This document shows positions 11,829 through 23,461 of a stretch of 64,000 nt of DNA, in pieces. The stretch covers positions 555,243 to 619,242 of the forward strand of contig BSDZ01000040.1 in assembly GCA_030268105.1 (NCBI GenBank), read 5' to 3'. Position 1 is the stretch's first letter, and the number at the start of each line of letters is the position of its first letter. The position numbers and the translations under genes are program-made. The notes below the pieces were generated by a model. The model did not search any database and was not told the origin of the DNA. It worked only from the letters and a program-made list of their open reading frames with translations. Origin of the DNA: Volvox africanus. Its lineage: Eukaryota > Chlorophyta > Chlorophyceae > Chlamydomonadales > Volvocaceae.

Positions 11829-11977
11829 CCGCCCGCCCATCCCTTGTCGCGTCGCCCGTAGTGTTGCTGGTTTCTTTCCTTGGTTCGCCAGGCCTTCGGT
11901 TCTTGACCTAGACCTTTATTAGCACAGTGCAATTGTAACAGAAATGGCAATAGCTTTTGTTCCGAGAGCAACAACTA

Positions 11978-13756
11978 ACTACAGAAAATTGCATTAGGAG
12001 CGCGATGTGCCGCGTTTTTCTGCGAAAAGCTTAGTTATGTGCGTAAGAGCGCGAATCCCAGTGCGAATCACTGCAAATGCAACGAACGGTCGTAAGCAGA
12101 AGGAAAACTGCATGCCAACTAACTTCGGAGATTTGTTTTGGGCAAGGACATTTGTTAATAATAATTTGTAAAAATAAATGGAAAATGCAGTTCACGCGAG
12201 TTCAATTATACCGGAAAGCGAATATGCAATTGCATCGAAACGCATATGAAAAGCATGACGTTCGCGTGCGTGAGTGAGTTGCGTTAGGCATGCGAACTTG
12301 TCCACGCAGGGTCCACGTTTGTAGACGCCCACGATGAACATAATTGTCAGGGGCATAATAGGTTATATGAAATTTGACGTGATTTTAGGCCCTCATGACA
12401 GAACGTACTTAGGGTACTTATGGTCAATCAGTGATCAGTACGCACGCGTATTGTACATCGGGGTCAAGTGAGTCAAGTGGGTCATCGAGCGATTCTACGA
12501 AACGCAAGAATTTAGCTGCATCTGTGTGAGGCAGGAAAAATTCCAACCAGCCCATAAAACATTATGATCCTACCATGTTGCATAAATTGGGTCTGCTTTT
12601 ATTTGCCGCATTCGTAGGTTGTTGCTTTACATTTACGGCTTATGAAAGGCTGTGTGGCTTCTTTTCGACACTGTTAAAAATGAGTTTCCGAGACGTTTTC
12701 TTCAGTCCAATTTTCCTAGTCGTCGTAGTGAGCTGGGTCTGGTTTTATTTGGCGTATTTGTAGGCTTGTGCTTTACATTTGCACCGCCGTATGGAAAGTT
12801 GCCAGGCGTCCTTTCAACACTATTAAAAATGCGGTTCCAAGATGTTTATATCAGCCAACTTGCTAGAGCGTTTGTGGTGGCCCATTTGGCGGCCGTAGGG
12901 ACCTGCAGCTTCGTGATGGCAGAAAGGTTGACCACCACTAATGAACAGCCGACATTACACTGGAGTGGCAACACGCCACAACAGCTGCGCACAATAAAAA
13001 TCCTGATAACTCTGCCAAGCTCTCGAACTGTCACATATGTTGGCCATAACAAGTCAACAGTTGACTCGTTATGGGGGCGTTATGGAATTTCTGAAAGCAC
13101 CCAAACCCCCACCCAACCGCTGATAACGGCCCTCGCCTTCGTATACATTACCAGGCGTTGTCCACACGTCACTGTCCCTCCCATTCCCCGTCGCGGCCCT
13201 GTCCTCCTACGTCACGCCCCCACCCAACTCCTGCCGCCGCCCCTCCCATCCGTACACACCACACTACTGTCGGCCCATCACGGTCGTCCATTCCCCTTCG
13301 CGACCCCTCTCGTCTTTCGTCCCTTCCCTCCCTCCCAACCGCCGATACCAACCTTCCCCTTCATATAAAACACCCGACATTGTTCACGTCATGGTCCCTC
13401 CCCTCCCCGCTCATTCCCACACCCAATCCCCGACACAGCCCCTCCTCTCCATACGTGCAAATCCACTGTGTCCCCGTCATGGTCCCACCCATCCCCCCTC
13501 GTGGTCCCTCCCCTACCCCGGCTAGCTACTGCGGGGTGCTGTGGGGTGTGGCAGTGTACTGTGTGTGGTGTGGCAGTGTACAGTGTGGGGTGTGGCGGTG
13601 TACAAGCCGGGTGTGGCGGGATACTTCGGGATGGGTCGGGGTTCAGCGGGGTATGGCGAGGTAAGGCGAAGTAATCCCACCCATGTGCTCCCGGCCCGTC
13701 TGCTCCCCTGACACTCCCCCAATCAATCCCTGCCGCAGCCCCTTCCCCCAGCTCAG
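11978..13756. other. Mostly non-coding region with a diverged duplication
   Basis: AT-rich, featureless sequence runs to about 12570, followed by an imperfect tandem duplication (see 12578-12860). At 13158-13510 there are C-rich degenerate repeats (CCCTCCCATCCCC-like blocks with GTCATGGTC). At 13528-13670 there are GTGTGGCAGTGTAC-type imperfect repeats. I find no supported gene. Confidence 0.5.
12578..12860 (+). repeat. Diverged tandem duplication, period about 150 bp
   Basis: GGGTCTGCTTTTATTTGCCG (about 12587) and GGGTCTGGTTTTATTTGGCG (about 12736) begin two related blocks. Both run through GTAGG...TGCTTTACATTT and end in a TTAAAAATG word. Translated in two frames, they give similar hydrophobic peptides (LGLLLFAAFVGCCFTF against LGLVLFGVFVGLCFTF, then STLLKMSF against STLLKMRF). 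This may be a decayed duplicated exon or a non-coding repeat. Confidence 0.6.
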
Positions 13757-13834
13757 GTGATGAGCAAGATACGCGAGTTGGTGGGGAGCATCAAGGCACA
13801 AGGTATCGTGGATGTTATGTCGGTTCAAACGTGA
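13757..13834 (+). CDS. Orphan terminal-exon-like segment
   Basis: A good acceptor (CCCCCAGCTCAG) is followed by 25 codons beginning VMSKIRELVGSIKAQG and ending at TGA 13832-13834. A TGTAA at 14127-14131 lies about 300 bp downstream, the same spacing as for the confident genes here. I could not find convincing upstream exons. The gene may have been interrupted by the retroelement, or this may be chance. Family unknown. Confidence 0.25.
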   Translation: MMSKIRELVGSIKAQGIVDVMSVQT

Positions 13835-15174
13835 ATAAGAAAGGTCGGTCCTTACAAAGGGCTAGGGTTTCAGGTCGCATTACCGTAGCCGGGCCAGGCG
13901 TCCGAACCGGTGGTGGTGGTGGTGATGGTAGTGCCGCTAAGTCATGGTTGCTGCGGTAACGGACACTGTCGTCACAAGTGTTTCCCTACAGGGCCGCTAT
14001 GGGTGAAGACGGTGAAATGAGGGGCGTGATGATTGACAAACAGTAACTATAGCTAAGGATCCCTTGCGTGGGCGTGTGTACGGTTAGCTGACAGAAGTTT
14101 TCTGTTGCGTTCAGTTTTCAAAGGGATGTAAAGATCTCACGTTCTGTCATCAATTTGGCAAGATGATGTTTCGTCGGGCGTCGTAGTACCTCGACGTGCT
14201 AACAAGTCTGTCAGCGGGAGCCAGCTTCATAGCGAGGAAAGTTCACATTTGTGTACATATTCGCACATCTCTTTTACCAAGGGCAACTCATGCACGTCTG
14301 AAACCTTATGGCGCAGCCTCGTGATATGTCCCGCACATGGGGGACTGATGGAAGGCAGAGGGAGAGAGTGGAAGCGAAAGGGGCAGGGCTCCCGTATATA
14401 TTGCGAGCTTATGATTACCAGTGCAGTACATCCCTGGACCCACATCCGCCCTATCCGGTTTGCAAACTCACGTCTCAGTTTTACCGGTTTCGTTTATAGC
14501 GGCAGTTTGCACCATCTAATCTCCAACCCCAGCACTGCCGCACCTTACTTAGCTGTTTATCAGCATCTCTCGCCAAATGGCGAATTTAAATCGCGGTTAT
14601 TGTCGCGTGCTCGCGTCACATGTCGCGTATAACAGAATAAGCAAGCAGCCTTGCGTGTAAAACTTTGTGCCCCGATGCAAATACAGGCTCCTGTTGAAGC
14701 AGCCTTCAATGGGCTCCGAGACCAACGCGCGAAATTCTCTTTCACTTGCAATTGTCCCCACCAGTTTGTGGTGTTGCATGGTAAGACAACCTGAAATCTT
14801 GTTACCGTTATATCATTAAACTTTCAATTTAATCATTAACAATAATACCAATCGCTTTTAAGTTGAGCAGCCTGTCAGTCTGTCATCATTTGCAAGGAAG
14901 AAGCATTTGTTAGCCTCAATCCAAAAATAGCATCCGAGTTATCAAAGGCAAAATATACAAAGTCTGCCGAAAAGACGAATCCCGCTCCGAGGACAGCGTC
15001 AGTTGTACCCAAAATTCAGCATCTATTCCAGGACAACATTACAGCAATGTAATACACATCTCAAACTTAGTATTACTTACTGACGTTCGTGTTGGTGACC
15101 ATCCCAAGTCGTGATAGAACTTTGGCCTCGCTGGTGCATTTCTGTCCATCTCGTGCGTTGGTGGACGCTGGCGA
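13835..15174. other. Intergenic region, TLK promoter side
   Basis: I see no supported gene. The sequence is of mixed composition without clear repeats. The right end should hold the promoter and 5' UTR of the Tousled-like kinase gene. Confidence 0.4.
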
Positions 15175-18100
15175 ATGCCAACGACGGAGCCCAATCCACA
15201 ACCGGCGTCAGCTACCGGCATAAGCAGCATCATTACAAGTATCAGCAGCAACGAAGCTAAGCTTCAGGCGCTCGAGCGACGCCTTAATGGAGGGGACCCA
15301 ACGCGGGTCACTAGTGGTGTGCCTGGGTCAGGACCCATTTTCGTCGGCACCTTCTCTCCCCTTACCGTCACGTTGCCACACGAAGCCCCAGCCCCAGGGT
15401 CAGCACCAAGTGCCCTCGGAGTAGTCACCACCGCTAATACGGATGTGACCGCAGGTCAGCGGCTCCCACTTGTTGCTGCTACGGCTGGTGGTGGTGCAAT
15501 GGCGCTTCCGGGTCCTGGGTTAGGAAGAACATTTTCCGAGGGGCGCCCTGAAATCACCTCTACCACTGCTGCTCCCACTACTTCGATCAGCATCGCCCAC
15601 ACAGCCACAGTGGCGATCGCCAGCGGCGACATGACAACTAAACGCCGTCGAGCTGACGGCGTGTCCCAAGGGTCACTTCCCGCGGCCGCCCCAGCGTCGC
15701 CGTCGAACTCCCGTTCACCGCTTTCGGGCGTCAATTCATTCGGCCGGGCCGTACACGCACCGCTGCCGCTGCTGTCAGCCGTACTGACGGACGGCGGCAG
15801 TGCCGGCGGCGCTGTGCTGACACAGCTGCAGCAGCAGGCAACGGCAAGCCTGGCTTCGGCTACAGCTGCTGGAGCAACTGTCACCGGCGGCAGTAACAAT
15901 AGTCGTACAAGAAAGCGGAAGCAGCAGGATCCGAAGCACGAAGCGATGGCCGTTGTTGCTGCTGCGACGCCAGCGCGTGTTGCACCGGCGGTGTTAACCC
16001 TCCTGCCTGGAGGCGGTACCGCAGCAGCTGAAGGTGCGTTGGGGGCTGGACAAGGGCTAGCTGGCGGCGGCACGGGTGCAGCCGCAGTCTTGACGCCGCG
16101 ACGGGCTCGTGGGTCGGCAGGTAAAGTGGCTGGTTTTATTATATATTAAGCTGATTGAGTGTTAGTTGTTGGGTTTCGCTGACAGTATGTTGGGCAGAAT
16201 GTGGTGTCCGACTGCCTGCCGATCGACGTAATTTGGTCTCAATGGCCTCCGTCCCGCATCCATCTTTGCCGAAAGGCGGTTAAAAGTCAGTTTAAGCTGA
16301 TCGCGCGCTCCGCACTTCCCCCATCACCTTTTCCTTCATGGGTTGGATGATTGGGTCTCCACCCACCGGCGGCGTTATGCTTCCACGGCGCTTCCCGATC
16401 TATAAGGCCCGGGACAAGAGCGAGCCGGTAATCCTGGCCACCAGAATGCCGCCACACCGGGCCTGGCGCGGCACCTCTTCGAAGAGACGGGGCCAGTGCC
16501 TGGAGCCGTCGGTGGACTCTGCGGCCGAAGCAGCAGCGCAGCCGCCGGTGATGGTGGCAACGGCCGTACTGCGGCGGCGGTGGTGGCGGCGACCGCTCCC
16601 ACAGCGCCGCCGTCAGCTCAGAAACGGAGCATCTTGAGCTATTACCCGCCAGTGATGTGTGCCGCTGCAGCGGGGGCTGGCGCCGGTGGAGGCAGTGGCG
16701 GCAGTCAGGGGCTGACGGCGGCAGCGACGCCTCCACTTCTTCTTCCGGACCAGAACTCCCGAGATAGCTTGCCGTTGTCGATTATTCGGCAGCAGCAGCA
16801 GCAGCAACAACAACAACAACAGCAACGGCCGGACATGGCAGCGCCTACCAATCCCGGCGCTGGGTTAGGTGGTGCGGAGGTGTCCGCCGGCGGTGATGAC
16901 GGCACGTCAGTATCGGCCGATACATCGCAGCTCCACCTACGGCAATCGCAGCAACAAATAACACAACTGCAGGTGCGGGTCGTACGTTAACATGTTTGGG
17001 AGGAGGGGAGCTTTATCCTTGCGGCGTCACATTCTCGTCTTACCCCACTCCACCTCATCAGGAAAAAAAAGACATTACAATCCTCTTCTCCATTTCCTTT
17101 ACTTCCCCGTTTTGAGGGCTCAGGATTTTGAGGCCCAGATTTTAAGGTTGTCGGAATGCCGGTTTGGGGCGTAATCCAGCTTGCCCCCGGCTTAACGGAG
17201 TCCTCACAGCATAAGGCCTTCTGGGGTTGGACAGAGGCAGCCGCGAGCATCCACTGCACTGGACTGCCAAACCCAGTTGTGAATCCATCACGGTGGTGGT
17301 GGTGATGGTGATGGTGATGGTGGTAATGGTCGTAATGGTGGTGGTGGTGGTGGTGGTGAGTGGTGGTGAGTGGTGTTGTGGTTGTTGTTGGTGAGATGTG
17401 ATTTGTGTGCTCCCCAACCACAGCAGCAGTAGAATCAGCTTCTCAAGGTCTCGTCCTCATTCGCCCCTTCCACCCTCTCCAATTTGATTTCAGGGGGACG
17501 TGACCACTTCCTTCGTGGCATTAACACTCCTTTACTTCCCCCTCCCAACCAAACCTTACTTTCCCCCGGCGGGATGCAAGGCCCAAGTGATGCAGGTTCA
17601 GGCTGCCATGGCGGCGCAGCAGGCGGCGGCGGGTGCGGAGATCGAGCGGCTGCGTGCCGAGTTACGGGTGCGGCGCTGCGGGTGCTTTTGAACCGAGATT
17701 AGAACAAACTACGCACAGCCTCCCAGCCACTCTTCTCATCCTCTCGAGACTCCCGTATCTCTCTCCTTAATAGCACTTAATAGCAGCGCCTTTACAGAAA
17801 TATCTGGTCGTGTGTATTTCCCCTCCCCCCTCTCTCCTCTCTCCCGCCTCCCTCCCTCAGGCTCGGTCTTTGGAGGCGGCTTCTCTTCAAGAGCGGTCTC
17901 GGGCGCATGAGGGGGCGATGCAGCAGGCGGTGGCGGGTGAGGCGGCGGCCAGGGCGGCACTGGAGGCGCTGCAGGTGGAGGGGGAGGGAGTCAGGGGGAG
18001 GTCAGGGGGAGGTAGATGGAAAAGGAGAATGAAACGAGCCAGGTGGTGCTGGTACTGAAGATACAGGACTAACCACTGTGCAGGTATAGTATGATGGCTG

Positions 18101-21100
18101 ACGTCGTTCAAAGCAGGAAAAATGAAACCGAGTTGTGACGTAAACTAGGTAGTTACCAAGGCCGCGAATAATAGCGGTAGAGGAGGAGGAAGGGGAGGGT
18201 TTGTGTATATGGATGTGTGCGTGTTTTCCACAGAGACATCGAATCGCTTAGGGGTCCGCGTGTCCATGTGTTTTTGTGAATCTGTTTCTCCCCCCCCATC
18301 GCGTTCCCATTCAGGCTGCAAGTGCGGCAGAAGCAGCCCGACGAGCCGCCGAGACAGCGGAGACAGCCAGGCTGGTTTCGGAGCGTGAGGGTAGATACCG
18401 AGGAGAGCTGGCCAGGCTAGTGCAGGTGTGTAGGTGTGTGTTGTAACCTCGTACGTTTTTTTTACAGTATTATGAAATAATAAACGAAATCTATTGGACT
18501 TTTCGTGTGTATTCTCGCTTACATGTTACAAGAGATCCTAGGCTCTCATGGCAAGTAACAAAGGACCGGTTAATCCGGTCGTACATTAACGACTTCTAAC
18601 CAAAAACATCACAAAGGCAAGTCTGACCGAACATTTAAAGCCAAATTCCAACAAAATCTTTGAATAAAATGCACCAAAAACACATCTCCATTCCCACCCC
18701 ATCCGCCCCCTCCAGCACCAGCACTCCTTTTACTCGACTTCCCCCTCTCCCCTTCCTACACCGGTCTGTCGGGTGTGGGTGCGGCTGAGCAGTCATTTGC
18801 TCGGGCAGAGCGGGAGCTCTCTCGCACCCAGCAGAGTGGCAATGCAGCCCGGCTGGGGTCTTTGACGCTGGTGCGAACGGGCCCTATGCAAATGGCGGAG
18901 GTGAGGGGGCGGTTAAACTGACCGGCCACAGGGACCCGGTAGCCGTACGCTAGGGGCGTGAGGAGGGATGGAGGGGGGGAACACTTGTCGATGTTTGATA
19001 AGAAGGTGGTTTGGCGGAGTCTGTGTATGTGTGTGTATGTGTCTCTAACGGCCCCAGTGCCGTTGCCGCCAAAGTCCCTTGCTATTGAGGTTTCCGTTCT
19101 CGGGCTCGACCCGCTGCCGCAGGTCTGGGAGGAGGGGACCGCCTTCCAGCAGCTGGCAGCGAGGAGGGCGGCGATTGCGGCGGCCAAGGAGGAGGTGGTG
19201 GCGGCGCAAAAGGTAGGCAGTGAAGACGGGTTGCAGCCGCTAATGGCGCTGGATGGCTGCATCCGCCCTTGCCTTCTCTCTCTCTCTCTCTCTTTTCACC
19301 ACAACGTTAATCACCCAACTATTTATTTATTTATTCATTCATTCATTTTTATTGTGCATATTATTCTTGCAACTGGAATCCTATATCTTGAATAAATGAA
19401 AAGTTTGGTAAATAGGTAATAAATAACCGTTACAACCAGTAACCGCGTCACGTCATAGGTCATACCCTTATTGTCACTCGTCCGCAGCTTCTTAGAAAGC
19501 GTCTGGCGCCCCCACCCTCGGGAGCGCGTGGCGGCGGCGGCGCCAGTTGTGCGGCAACCAACGTCGGCATCGGTGTCGGGGATGAGTCCAACTCGTGTGC
19601 TGTGTACGACATCATGCCGTACTTAAGCGGGCTGGAGTTTGTCGCGGCAGACGAGGTGTACAAGGTGCGGCCTCAACTCAGGTCGTTGGAACGATAGTTG
19701 TAAGTTGGTGGTGGGTTAGTTATGGTCTTCGAGTTGTGATGGCTGAGCTTTTGATAGAGTCAACGGTCGTTATTGTTGGGTGGGGAAATGAAATCAAATA
19801 AAACACACACATGCATGTACAAACACATACACCAATTTTCACATTTGTTCTGCTTTCATTCAACTCCAATATCGCTGCTGCCGCTGGTCCCTTCATCAAC
19901 CGCCGACGTGTCGTACAGACACGGTTAGCGGTTTTGAAACGTGAGGAGGAATCTATTCGTGAGGAGGAGGAGCGGCTGAACCGAGAGAAATTCAAACAGG
20001 CATGATAAGCAGCGCGGGGCAGGGGGTTTGGCGGTCAGGCGGTTAGGCGGTTAGGTTCGATGACATGAGTCAATTGGGGTGGGGGGCCGCGGAGGGGGAG
20101 ACAGGCAAATGTGCAGCAATGCGATGAGAAGAACTGTATGCGTCTTTTATTGTGTTTATGTGCATGTATGTACATGTGTGTGTGTGTGTTTGTCTTTATC
20201 TGGTTCTATTATGCCCTTATACCCCCTGTCCTCATCCTGATTGCACCTTCATCACCCCTCTCGCCACATGATGTGTGTCTGTCTGTCCGCAGATCCGCGC
20301 TGTCAAGTTGGCTCGCGAGGAGGACGCCTCGCGCTTCGGTCGTTGGCCCGTACTGCCGGACAAACCCGGACCTGAGGGTCGGCCGCGATATGTGCTGATG
20401 AATCTGCTGGGCAAGGGGGGGTTCAGCGAGGTCTTTAAAGTGAGGGGGTGGGTGGGGTAATGGAGGGAAAGGGGGGTGGGTGGTAGAAAAAGGGAGGGAA
20501 AGGGGATAGTTGTTCATGTGTTGCGGGGTTTGGATGTGATGGGGGAAGTGACAGGAAGGTGGGCGCTAAGTATGGGGTTTTAGCGGTGTGTGTGTGTGCT
20601 GTGAGCGTGTGTGCGTGTATGTGTACGATCGTGCTGCTGGTGGTGGATATAGATCCATGGGTCGGTATTCCAATTTCCATCTGTCCCGTCGGGCTGTTAC
20701 TCTTTTCGATGCTTTCCTCGTTTCCCTTTTTTCCGGTCGCAAAACTGTTGTGATTTTCAGGAGCAGTTTTTTTCAACTGACGCAGAACTACTTATGCACG
20801 CACTAACGCACTACCCTTGGTGCACCGTACTGCAGGCGTACGACCTGGCCGAAGCTCGTCCAGTTTGCGTCAAAATTCATGCACTGGCCTCTGGCTGGTC
20901 GTCCGCCAAGAAAGAAAGCTACGTACGACACGCAATCCGAGAGTACGATATACACCGCAGGTGAGTTTGGATATATGTCTTACCTCGCATTACATTCGCC
21001 CTGATTGTTCTACCTCCAGCCTGTGTATATGCACTGTACGCACGTACGACACGCGCCGTCCATATATTACCCTCGATATTTCTTGTATTGTACGACGCCT

Positions 21101-23461
21101 AACGGCGTCGGCAACCCTACACCTCTGCAGCCTGCGCCATCCCGCAGTGGTTGCGTTGCTCGATGTATTAGAGATCGATCTGGATACATTCGCAACGGTT
21201 CTGGAGCTTTGCGAGGGGGGAGATCTGGATGGCCTGTTGCGGGAGCACCGAGTGAGTTTGTGAGCTTGACCATATGCATTTAAAGGAGAAAAAACATGGA
21301 CTAAGTACGGAAGTACGGAAACATGGAAGGGTTTATTTATTGGCGCACATTGTAAGGTAAACGAATGCGCCAGCAGTTTCAATGACGACGCCCCCCCCAC
21401 ACACACTACCGCAGTGTCCCCCCCCTAGGGTGTGTCACTGCATGATAACTTCTCGCCTATTAATCCTGTTTCCTGATCAGGCACATACAGCCACGTGGGA
21501 ATCGCCATTTCTACTTGAAGGAAAGGTTTTTTTGTCAATATGGAAATACAGAAACACGAATGAGTAGAGAGGATTGTGCCGTACATATGCCTTACCCTGA
21601 CTAACAAATAAACCCAACAAGAACATCTGTTGCTCCTCGCCCTATCTTACTCTTTTCCGATAGCGATTTCAGTGACTCCTCAACTTTCCACCTTTCCCCA
21701 TCCTTATCCCCCAATACCTCTTCCCTCCCTCCCCCTTCACGCTTAGTCCTCGTTCCGCCATTACCAGCACCAGGATGTGTTTCATTCGTCTTCTCCCCTC
21801 CCCCTTCCCTGCCCCCTGCCCCTCCCCCTTCCCTGCCCCCTGCCCCTCCCCCTTCCCCCCTGCCCCCTTTCAGACTCTTCCCGAACGCGAGGCTCGCTGT
21901 CTGATGTGTCAGATCTTCTCGGGCCTCCGCTACCTGGCTTCTAGCCGGATCATCCACTATGACCTCAAACCCGCCAACATCCTCTTCGACTCATTGGGTC
22001 AGGCGAAAATCACCGACTTCGGCCTCAGCAAGGTATACATGCAGACGGTAGGGGGGGGGAAGAAAGGAAAACATGGGGATGGTGGGGTACGGAGTTGGGA
22101 ACGTCACTCCAGGTAGGGAAAAGATGACGAAACTTAATGATTGATGACGAAGCCGCTTTTCTCTCGTTCCCCGATTTGGGATTGGGGGTTGCCCAGGGTG
22201 GATTTAAAACCCTAACCCCAAGTCGCAGCCCCAGCAGTACCTCTCCCCGCGAGCGCTAAAGGGACATTGATTTGCGATTCGCTGCAGTGCTCAGCTCAGC
22301 TCAGATGTTCACCTGCCCGCTCGCCCTTCTCATCCGCCTTCCCGCTGGTCCGCAGCAAGTGTCGGAGGGCCAGACCCTGGCCGGTATTGAGCTCACCAGC
22401 CAGGGGGCAGGCACGTACTGGTACCTGCCGCCTGAGGCATTTGAGATAGGGGGGCCGACACCGCCTAGGATATCGAACAAGGTGGGGGGGGGATACGTGG
22501 GGTTTGGGGTACGTGGGGTGTGGGGGTACGTGGGTATTGGCGGTACGTGGGATGTGGGGTGACGGGGTGTGGGGGTACGTGGGTATTGGAGGTACGGGGC
22601 TTGGGAGGGTTGGTGATAGGTGTGGGAGTGGACGGGGACGTGTGTGGAAGAACAACGGGAATCATCGGGAGTTAGAGGAGGTTTGACCGCCGCTCTCTTA
22701 AAGATGGTGGCAGATGGAGGCATGAAGAGGAAAGCATAACGCAGAAAAGCCCAGTGCAACTCACTTTTCCATGTTACGGTTGGCAATCCATGAAGTAGCC
22801 TTCTTCTTGATCATGCTAATTGAATCGACCAACAAACCACACAACTGAGTAGTTCACGGAATAACTACCTGGCCGCCACCCGTATGGTATTCGCCCGTCT
22901 ACGCAAAACAGTTGGATGTCTGGTCTGCCGGGGTCATCTTCTTTAGCATGTTGTACGGCAAGAAGCCGTACGGCGAGGCGATGAGTCAGGAGCAGATGCT
23001 GCGGGAGCGGGTGATGGCGATGCCGAGGGAGGTGGACTTTCCGTCACGACCTGCGGTGAGGAGGGGGAGGGGACTGTGTGTGTATGCCGTATGCCGTATG
23101 ACGCGTCATCAACATTACAAGGAAAACTCTCCTGGGCTCCTTTGTGGGTTTAAGTGTAAACATGTAGGGCATTTGAGACACGACACGATGCAACACGTTT
23201 GTGTTTTCCACCTTCTGCTTGTCCGTTCTCCCCCAGGTGAGCTCCGAAGCCAAGGACTTCATTCGTCGCTGCCTGGCCTGGCAGCAGGACAGCCGACCGG
23301 ATGTCGAGGCGGCGGCTACGGATCCGTACCTCACTGGAAGTACGACAGCAACGGTTGCGTCGTCGTCTTCACCGGCGCCGGCAACTGGTGGCGGTGGGGC
23401 ATTGAGTATGGGGCTGGCGGCCGTCGTAAGCAGCGGCGGAGGCGGCGGAGGCCGTTGGTAA
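15175..23461 (+). CDS. TLK: Tousled-like Ser/Thr kinase
   Basis: Sixteen exons: 15175-16120, 16407-16972, 17581-17667, 17861-17974, 18315-18425, 18793-18900, 19123-19212, 19488-19664, 19919-19999, 20293-20439, 20836-20960, 21131-21251, 21874-22032, 22356-22481, 22912-23055 and 23237-23461; 1108 residues. Residues 1-500 are low complexity with a basic TRKRKQQ cluster, [10 protein letters not shown] and a polyGln run. Residues 505-760 form the TLK coiled-coil region ([30 protein letters not shown]). The kinase domain is about 790-1090: GKGGFSEV loop at 800, K822, the TLK-type HYDLKPAN (D921, Tyr instead of Arg), DFGLSK (D939), [16 protein letters not shown] and [10 protein letters not shown]. 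TLKs phosphorylate the histone chaperone Asf1 and act in S-phase chromatin assembly. The start of exon 6 could be 18790. Intron 9 looks like GC-AG. A TGTAA lies at 23786. Confidence 0.93.
16791..16823 (+). repeat. CAG/CAA repeat coding polyglutamine in TLK exon 2
   Basis: A run of CAG then CAA codons encodes about 12 Gln following SIIRQ. It is in frame and within the disordered N-terminal half of the kinase. Confidence 0.9.
17291..17395. repeat. GTG/GAT triplet-rich repeat in TLK intron 2
   Basis: Imperfect GGTGGTGATGGTGATGG-type tract in the intron between TLK exons 2 and 3. Confidence 0.85.
21733..21800 (+). repeat. Intronic repeat shared with REXO4 intron 5 (copy 2)
   Basis: Close match to 6838-6905. 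It lies in TLK intron 12, about 75-140 bp before the acceptor of exon 13. A C-rich tract with a 27-bp period (CTCCCCCTTCCCTGCCCCCT type, 21797-21870) sits between it and the splice site. Confidence 0.8.
22482..22640. repeat. GGGTACGTGGG minisatellite in TLK intron 14
   Basis: Imperfect repeats of GTGGGGGTACGTGGGTATTGG and shorter variants occur directly after exon 14. This is G-rich intron sequence. Confidence 0.75.

Larger units (their letters stand above)
7799..11977 (+). mobile_element. Decayed DIRS-like retrotransposon with split direct repeats
   Basis: A 152-154 bp direct repeat occurs at 7799-7950 (A1) and 11675-11828 (A2). The copies differ by one 2-bp indel and two substitutions. A second short repeat of about 26 bp, TTTTGTTCCGAGAGCAACAA with a few flanking bases, lies directly before A2 (about 11651-11676, B1) and again at about 11952-11977 (B2). 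The order A1-coding-B1-A2-B2 is the split-direct-repeat layout of PAT/Kangaroo-type DIRS elements. Between the repeats are decayed gag-like, reverse transcriptase, RNase H and tyrosine recombinase sequences, in the order typical of DIRS elements. Many stops and frame shifts, and a changed YxDD motif, show that it cannot be active. The total is about 4.2 kb. Confidence 0.85.

Noticed and set aside
15456..16073. A 205-codon minus-strand open frame
   Set aside because: This is the antisense of TLK exon 1 in GC-rich sequence. The sense frame connects by splicing to TLK.
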